Positions 60,167-64,000 of a stretch of DNA of 64,000 nucleotides are shown in pieces. The notes below the pieces were generated by a model, which was not told where the DNA came from, ran no database searches, and worked only from the letters and a program-made list of their open reading frames with translations. Within the stretch, counting starts at the first letter, position 1; the number at the start of each line of letters is the position of its first letter. The translations under genes and the position numbers were made by a program. This stretch comes from Cyclobacteriaceae bacterium (GTDB taxonomy: Bacteria; Bacteroidota; Bacteroidia; Cytophagales; Cyclobacteriaceae), in assembly GCA_016787755.1 (NCBI GenBank), contig JAEUUA010000001.1, positions 124,001 through 188,000 on the forward strand, in the 5' to 3' direction.

Positions 60167-61010
60167 AAAATCCTTTTCCTGATTTGCGACCTAGATGTCC
60201 TTCCCTAATTTTCTGAAACTGAATTTCGCTGGGTCTAAATTTTGATGCCTTCTCAAATCCTTCATAAACAGATTTGGTCACTGCATAATTAACATCAATT
60301 CCAATTAAATCCATTAATTCAAAGGGTCCCATTTTAAAACCCGAAGACTTCATCAACCTATCGATTATATCATGAGAAGCAACTTCATCTTCTAACACTT
60401 TCAGCGATTCCACATAAAAATGACGAGCCACTCGGTTAACGATGAAGCCAGGTGAATCTTTCACCTCAACGGCATTTTTTCCAATGGTTTTAGAAAATTC
60501 TTTCATTACTGAAACGATTTCCTTACTAGTTGCAGAACCGGAGATAATTTCCACCAGTTTCATGATATGAGCCGGATTGAAAAAATGCAGCCCCACACAG
60601 CGCGATGGATCCGTTAAAGCGGATGCAATTTCAGAAATTGAAATCGAGGAAGTGTTTGTAGCCAAAATTGCTTTCCTGGAGTTTATCTGCTCGAGTTCTG
60701 TAAATAGACTTCTTTTTATTTTCAAATTTTCAACTACCGCCTCTATCACCAAGTCCACGGTAAGTTCAGATAGTTGATTCACTTTTTTTATTCGTTTAAT
60801 GGTTTCGTCACTTAACGTTTGAGTAAGTTTTCCTTTCTCAACTGATTTGTTAAATGTCTTTTGAATAAGTTGTAATGCAGTATTACAATAATCTGAGTCA
60901 ATGTCGTAAAGCAAAACTGAATAGCCAGCAAGTGCACATGAAATCGCAATTCCCTGTCCCATTGTGCCGGCACCAACAACTCCTACTTTTTTTATGTTAA
61001 GTACTGGCAT
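60147..61010 (-). CDS. 3-hydroxyacyl-CoA / 3-hydroxybutyryl-CoA dehydrogenase
   Basis: 287 residues, the size of the stand-alone enzyme. The NAD fold GVVGAGTMGQGIAISCALAG is at the N terminus, followed by ATNTSSISISEIASAL, GLHFFNPAHIMKLVEII (catalytic His) and KDSPGFIVNRVARHF, the family hallmarks. It oxidises 3-hydroxyacyl-CoA with NAD in fatty-acid breakdown or polyhydroxybutyrate-type metabolism. The overlap with the lipoprotein gene at its 3' end suggests co-transcription. Confidence 0.93.
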   Translation of the reverse strand: MPVLNIKKVGVVGAGTMGQGIAISCALAGYSVLLYDIDSDYCNTALQLIQKTFNKSVEKGKLTQTLSDETIKRIKKVNQLSELTVDLVIEAVVENLKIKRSLFTELEQINSRKAILATNTSSISISEIASALTDPSRCVGLHFFNPAHIMKLVEIISGSATSKEIVSVMKEFSKTIGKNAVEVKDSPGFIVNRVARHFYVESLKVLEDEVASHDIIDRLMKSSGFKMGPFELMDLIGIDVNYAVTKSVYEGFEKASKFRPSEIQFQKIREGHLGRKSGKGFYEYSKS

Positions 61011-61048
61011 ACTGTGTGGTGAAGAATAAAGAATTCGACAGGTGAGAA

Positions 61049-62071
61049 TTAATAGGTTGCCTTAAATTGCTTAAGAAACCTGATATCGTTTTCGGAAAAC
61101 AAACGAAGATCATTTATGCGATGACGCAACATGGTAATCCGCTCAATGCCCATGCCGAAAGCAAAACCAGTATACTCCTCTGGATCGATATTGCAATGGC
61201 GCAATACTTCCGGATGTACCATGCCTGAACCAGCAATCTCCACCCAACCTGAATACTTGCAAACATTGCAACCTTGGCCATGACAAATCAAACAAGAAAT
61301 ATCAATCTCTGCACTAGGTTCTGTAAATGGAAAATAAGAAGGCCTTAATCGGATTTTTGTATCCTTACCAAACATCTCTTTTGTAAAATGATAAAGTGTT
61401 TGTTTTAAATCAGAGAAGCCAACATTCTTATCCACATATAATCCTTCTACCTGATGAAAGAAACAATGCGCTCGTGCTGAGATCGCTTCATTACGATATA
61501 CTCGTCCTGGCATGATGGCACGAAATGGTGGTTTACGATCTTTCATCAAACGTATTTGCACATTAGAGGTATGGGTACGAAGCAGTATATCCGGATTCTT
61601 CTCAATAAAAAATGTGTCCTGCATTTCGCGTGCAGGATGGCTCTCCGGAAAATTAAGAGCCGTAAAATTATGCCAGTCATCCTCTATCTCCGGGCCATCT
61701 TCCACGTTGAACCCAAGCCGTTCAAAGATTTCGATAATTCTGTATCTCGTAAGATTAAGCGGGTGATAACTTCCGGTTTTATTTGGTGTGACTGGAAGGG
61801 TAAGATCTATGTCTTCGGAAGCAGATAATTTAGTTGATTCAAAAGCTTCTTGTGCTAAGAAGAATTTCTCTTCCGATAATTTTTTCAGATCATTCAGCAT
61901 TTTCCCAGCTAATTTCTTCTCCTCTGCAGACAACGATTTAAGCTCTTCAAACAGAGTCGCGATTACTCCCTTCTTGCTAATAAACTGTAAGCGATATTGC
62001 TCAAGATCTTCCTTCGTTTTAATTCGAAACGAATTTACCTGATCTTCTGTCAATTTAATTTTCTGTTCCAT
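61049..62071 (-). CDS. pheS: Phenylalanyl-tRNA synthetase alpha subunit
   Basis: 340 residues. N-terminal coiled coil (about 1-90), then the class II core with DDWHNFTALNFPESHPAREM, RTHTSNVQIR, PSYFPFTEPSAEIDISC and GFAFGMGIERITMLRHRIND. It charges tRNA-Phe as an alpha2-beta2 complex; pheT is not in the window. The start of pheS overlaps the end of the MraY/WecA-type gene by 17 bases, an unusual coupling of unrelated functions. Confidence 0.97.
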   Translation of the reverse strand: MEQKIKLTEDQVNSFRIKTKEDLEQYRLQFISKKGVIATLFEELKSLSAEEKKLAGKMLNDLKKLSEEKFFLAQEAFESTKLSASEDIDLTLPVTPNKTGSYHPLNLTRYRIIEIFERLGFNVEDGPEIEDDWHNFTALNFPESHPAREMQDTFFIEKNPDILLRTHTSNVQIRLMKDRKPPFRAIMPGRVYRNEAISARAHCFFHQVEGLYVDKNVGFSDLKQTLYHFTKEMFGKDTKIRLRPSYFPFTEPSAEIDISCLICHGQGCNVCKYSGWVEIAGSGMVHPEVLRHCNIDPEEYTGFAFGMGIERITMLRHRINDLRLFSENDIRFLKQFKATY

Positions 62072-63068
62072 GCTTGATTCTTTTCCACTGGGCGTGTTTA
62101 AGTACGTAATTAATGCTTACGCATCCTGCTAAAGCAATTGAGATTATTAGCCAGTCCGGTTGTTTGCGCAAAAGTACAGCAATTGAAATAAAAAAAATAC
62201 CAATTGTAGCGATGAATAAAACTGACTGTGCATGCGTAAATCCTAAACCAATGAACTGATGGTGAACATGGTTTTTATCGGCCTTAAACGGAGATTGAAA
62301 TTTCCGCAGCCTGACAATGATTACTCTTGAGGTGTCAAATATGGGAATAATCAATAAGCATATGGCTGTACCAACTGACGAGTTAAACTTAAAAGTATGT
62401 CCATCAGGCAGCGCGTAGTTAACATTGATAAACTTAATGGTTAGGTACGAAATCAGCAGACCAATCATCAATGCACCGGTATCGCCCATGAAGATTTTTG
62501 AAGGTTGCCAATTAAAATATAAAAATGCTAAAAGCGAACCACTAAATGTAAACGAAACAAGGGCCAAAGGCATATTACCTATTTCGAAAAACCATACGCC
62601 AAGGCACACAAGAATCATTCCGCCAATTGTCCCTGCAAGGCCATCCAATCCATCAATTAAATTATAAGCGTTTGTTAAAATCAGAAGCACAAAAATTGTT
62701 AAGCCCATGCTAACCACTTCAGGAAAAACAAATTCTCCCCCCACTCCGTAAGTTGATTGAAGAATAGTTCTATCTAAAAATACTAGCACAAGCAAAGGAA
62801 GGAATTGACTGTAAAGCTTTTGCTTTGCGGAGAGTGCAAGAATATCATCGCGCAAGCCAATTATAAACATGAGTGCTAAGGCAATAAAAAAATATTTCAA
62901 GTTGATCCAATCTTCCAAGGAAAGCCCCATCCCCATTGTTAGTACTGCCCCTAAAAAAATTGAAAGCCCCCCCATGGAAGGTGTGAATGAAGAGTGAATT
63001 TTATGTTCACCTGAAGAATCAAAAATTTTCCATTGCCTCAAAATCTTTATAAATACGGGGAAAAACAA
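62055..63068 (-). CDS. MraY/WecA-family undecaprenyl-phosphate sugar-1-phosphate transferase
   Basis: 337 residues from TTG 63068, about ten membrane helices. Signatures: HSSFTPSMGGLSIF, LTNAYNLIDGLDGLAG (catalytic DD), IFMGDTGALMIG and DKNHVHHQFI. It links a sugar phosphate to undecaprenyl phosphate to start a surface glycan. The hydrophobic first helix seems to extend upstream in frame (ILFYTAISFLISF), but that stretch back to the stop at 63138-63140 has no ATG, GTG or TTG, so the true start may be a rare codon such as ATT or ATA, or TTG may be used with a shortened helix. Confidence 0.85.
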   Translation of the reverse strand: MFFPVFIKILRQWKIFDSSGEHKIHSSFTPSMGGLSIFLGAVLTMGMGLSLEDWINLKYFFIALALMFIIGLRDDILALSAKQKLYSQFLPLLVLVFLDRTILQSTYGVGGEFVFPEVVSMGLTIFVLLILTNAYNLIDGLDGLAGTIGGMILVCLGVWFFEIGNMPLALVSFTFSGSLLAFLYFNWQPSKIFMGDTGALMIGLLISYLTIKFINVNYALPDGHTFKFNSSVGTAICLLIIPIFDTSRVIIVRLRKFQSPFKADKNHVHHQFIGLGFTHAQSVLFIATIGIFFISIAVLLRKQPDWLIISIALAGCVSINYVLKHAQWKRIKHGTEN

Positions 63069-63190
63069 GAATGAGATCAGAAATGAAATGGCGGTATAGA
63101 AAAGTATGCGGGTAATAAAGTTGAATTTTATTATTTCTCAAGCAAATCACTATTGCATAAATAATTCTGCACACGGGGCAGGAATCGCTC

Positions 63191-64000
63191 TCAGAATTTA
63201 GTTAAATACCATTCTATCGTTTTGATGATCCCGCTGTCAAAGTCTTCATCTGCCTTCCACCCTAATTCCCTTTCAAGTTTTGAAGCATCGATAGCATATC
63301 GTTTGTCATGACCCGCTCTGTCTTTTACAAAAGTAATTTGCGCTTTGTATGATTTCCCATTTTTACTCGGCCGTTTCAAATCTAAAATCGAACAAATCGT
63401 ATCAACAATCTGAAGATTAGTACGTTCATTTCTACCTCCAATGTTATAGGTTTCTCCACTTACTCCGGTATGAAATGCCAAGTCAATTCCCTTAGCGTGA
63501 TCCAACACATATAGCCAATCTCGAACATTCAACCCATCTCCATAAATAGGTATTGGCTGGCTAGACAATGCTTTTCGAATTATGGTTGGAATTAATTTTT
63601 CGTTGTGTTGCTTAGGCCCATAATTATTGGAGCAGTTAGTGGTAACTACATTTAACCCATAAGTATGAAAATAACTTCGCACCAACAAATCACTACTTGC
63701 TTTAGAAGCGGAGTATGGACTATTTGGAGAATAAGGAGTTTTTTCAGTGAACAAACCCTCCTTCCCTAAGGTGCCATATACTTCATCTGTTGAAACATGT
63801 AAAAATCGATTACCACTTTTTCCATCTTTTACTTCAAAAGATGTATTCATCCAATTCTTACGCGCAACATCTAACAACGTAAACGTGCCATTGATGTTGG
63901 TTCTAATAAAAGCTTCTGGTCCAGAAATCGAATTATCGACATGCGACTCGGCCGCAAAATGAATCACTCCAGAAATAGTATACTTTTCAAAAATAGACTC
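63191..64000 (-). CDS. rfbB: dTDP-glucose 4,6-dehydratase, partial (5' end beyond window)
   Basis: The frame is open to the right edge and so is cut; about 269 residues are visible. The first in-frame GTG at 63967 is inside the protein because ESIFEKYTISG continues upstream into the expected strand before VIHFAAESHVDNSI. Motifs: STDEVYG, catalytic Tyr-Lys in YSASKASSD, NCSNNYGPKQHNEKLIP and YGDGLNVRDWLYVLDHAKGI. It removes water from dTDP-glucose on the way to dTDP-rhamnose and other deoxysugars. Fits with the sugar-1-phosphate transferase next to it. Confidence 0.95.
   Translation of the reverse strand, partial: ESIFEKYTISGVIHFAAESHVDNSISGPEAFIRTNINGTFTLLDVARKNWMNTSFEVKDGKSGNRFLHVSTDEVYGTLGKEGLFTEKTPYSPNSPYSASKASSDLLVRSYFHTYGLNVVTTNCSNNYGPKQHNEKLIPTIIRKALSSQPIPIYGDGLNVRDWLYVLDHAKGIDLAFHTGVSGETYNIGGRNERTNLQIVDTICSILDLKRPSKNGKSYKAQITFVKDRAGHDKRYAIDASKLERELGWKADEDFDSGIIKTIEWYLTKF

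Noticed and set aside
1..64000. tRNA, rRNA, CRISPR array, prophage or insertion sequence
   Set aside because: Gaps between genes are short, no transposase, integrase, terminase or cas-like protein was seen, and no regularly spaced direct repeats or tRNA-like cloverleaf with CCA-end were recognised.

Overview
The window looks like an ordinary chromosomal stretch of a Bacteroidota member, most likely order Cytophagales. The pointers are: many outer-membrane proteins opening with a carboxypeptidase-regulatory-like module, a TonB-dependent receptor, TonB fusion and ECF sigma genes, the purH-mreBCD-mrdA-rodA order, weak Shine-Dalgarno signals, promoter -7 boxes of the TAnnTTTG type, and a base composition of roughly 40% GC by eye. 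Genes are tightly packed on both strands. I see no rRNA, tRNA, CRISPR array, prophage or insertion sequence.

Layout. 0-9.7 kb: the end of queG, a small conserved gene with its own terminator, a stand-alone BatD-like protein, chorismate synthase, two tandem dicarboxylate/amino-acid:cation symporters, an Nfu Fe-S protein, a secreted endonuclease/exonuclease/phosphatase-fold enzyme, an EamA exporter and dusB. 9.7-18.2 kb: a CPBP protease with cdsA, gdhA, a phosphatidylserine decarboxylase, a fatty-acid desaturase, recO, tdk, a ferredoxin and two unknowns. 18.3-25.4 kb: the leftward purH-mreB-mreC-mreD-mrdA-rodA shape operon, mostly with 4-nt overlaps. 25.5-35.6 kb: mixed metabolism (an omega-amidase and aminotransferase pair, def, ruvX, a hemerythrin-like RIC protein, a C-terminal processing protease, hmgA, a thioesterase, purN, a UbiA-type prenyltransferase). 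35.7-38.3 kb: a TonB-dependent receptor preceded by a clear TPP riboswitch, so very probably a thiamin transporter. 38.4-42.6 kb: a biotinyl carrier protein, pyrH, frr, lgt and two further genes. 42.7-45.1 kb: a selenium tRNA-modification unit (mnmH, selD and a small WYL-like protein). 45.2-49.9 kb: a large DUF5686-type outer-membrane protein and an ECF sigma/zinc-binding anti-sigma pair running into gmk and nadD. 49.9-54.2 kb: a surface-glycan patch (two FkbM methyltransferases and three glycosyltransferases). 54.3-58.2 kb: a von Willebrand A protein divergent from an ECF sigma gene and a membrane protein joining a carboxypeptidase-like module to a TonB C-terminal domain. 58.3-64 kb: an amino-acid permease, a Rieske-like lipoprotein, a 3-hydroxyacyl-CoA dehydrogenase, pheS, a MraY/WecA-type transferase and a cut rfbB.

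Most genes are housekeeping. The points most worth a second look are the TPP-controlled receptor, the divergent VWA / sigma / TonB-fusion locus whose two sides share a paralogous module, a short AT-rich repeat that begins exactly at the stop codon of three different genes, an inverted repeat that encodes the last residues of MnmH, and several enzymes or folds that have lost expected metal ligands (thymidine kinase, the Rieske-like lipoprotein, the RIC N-terminal domain). I did not find a convincing wholly new defence or mobile system.
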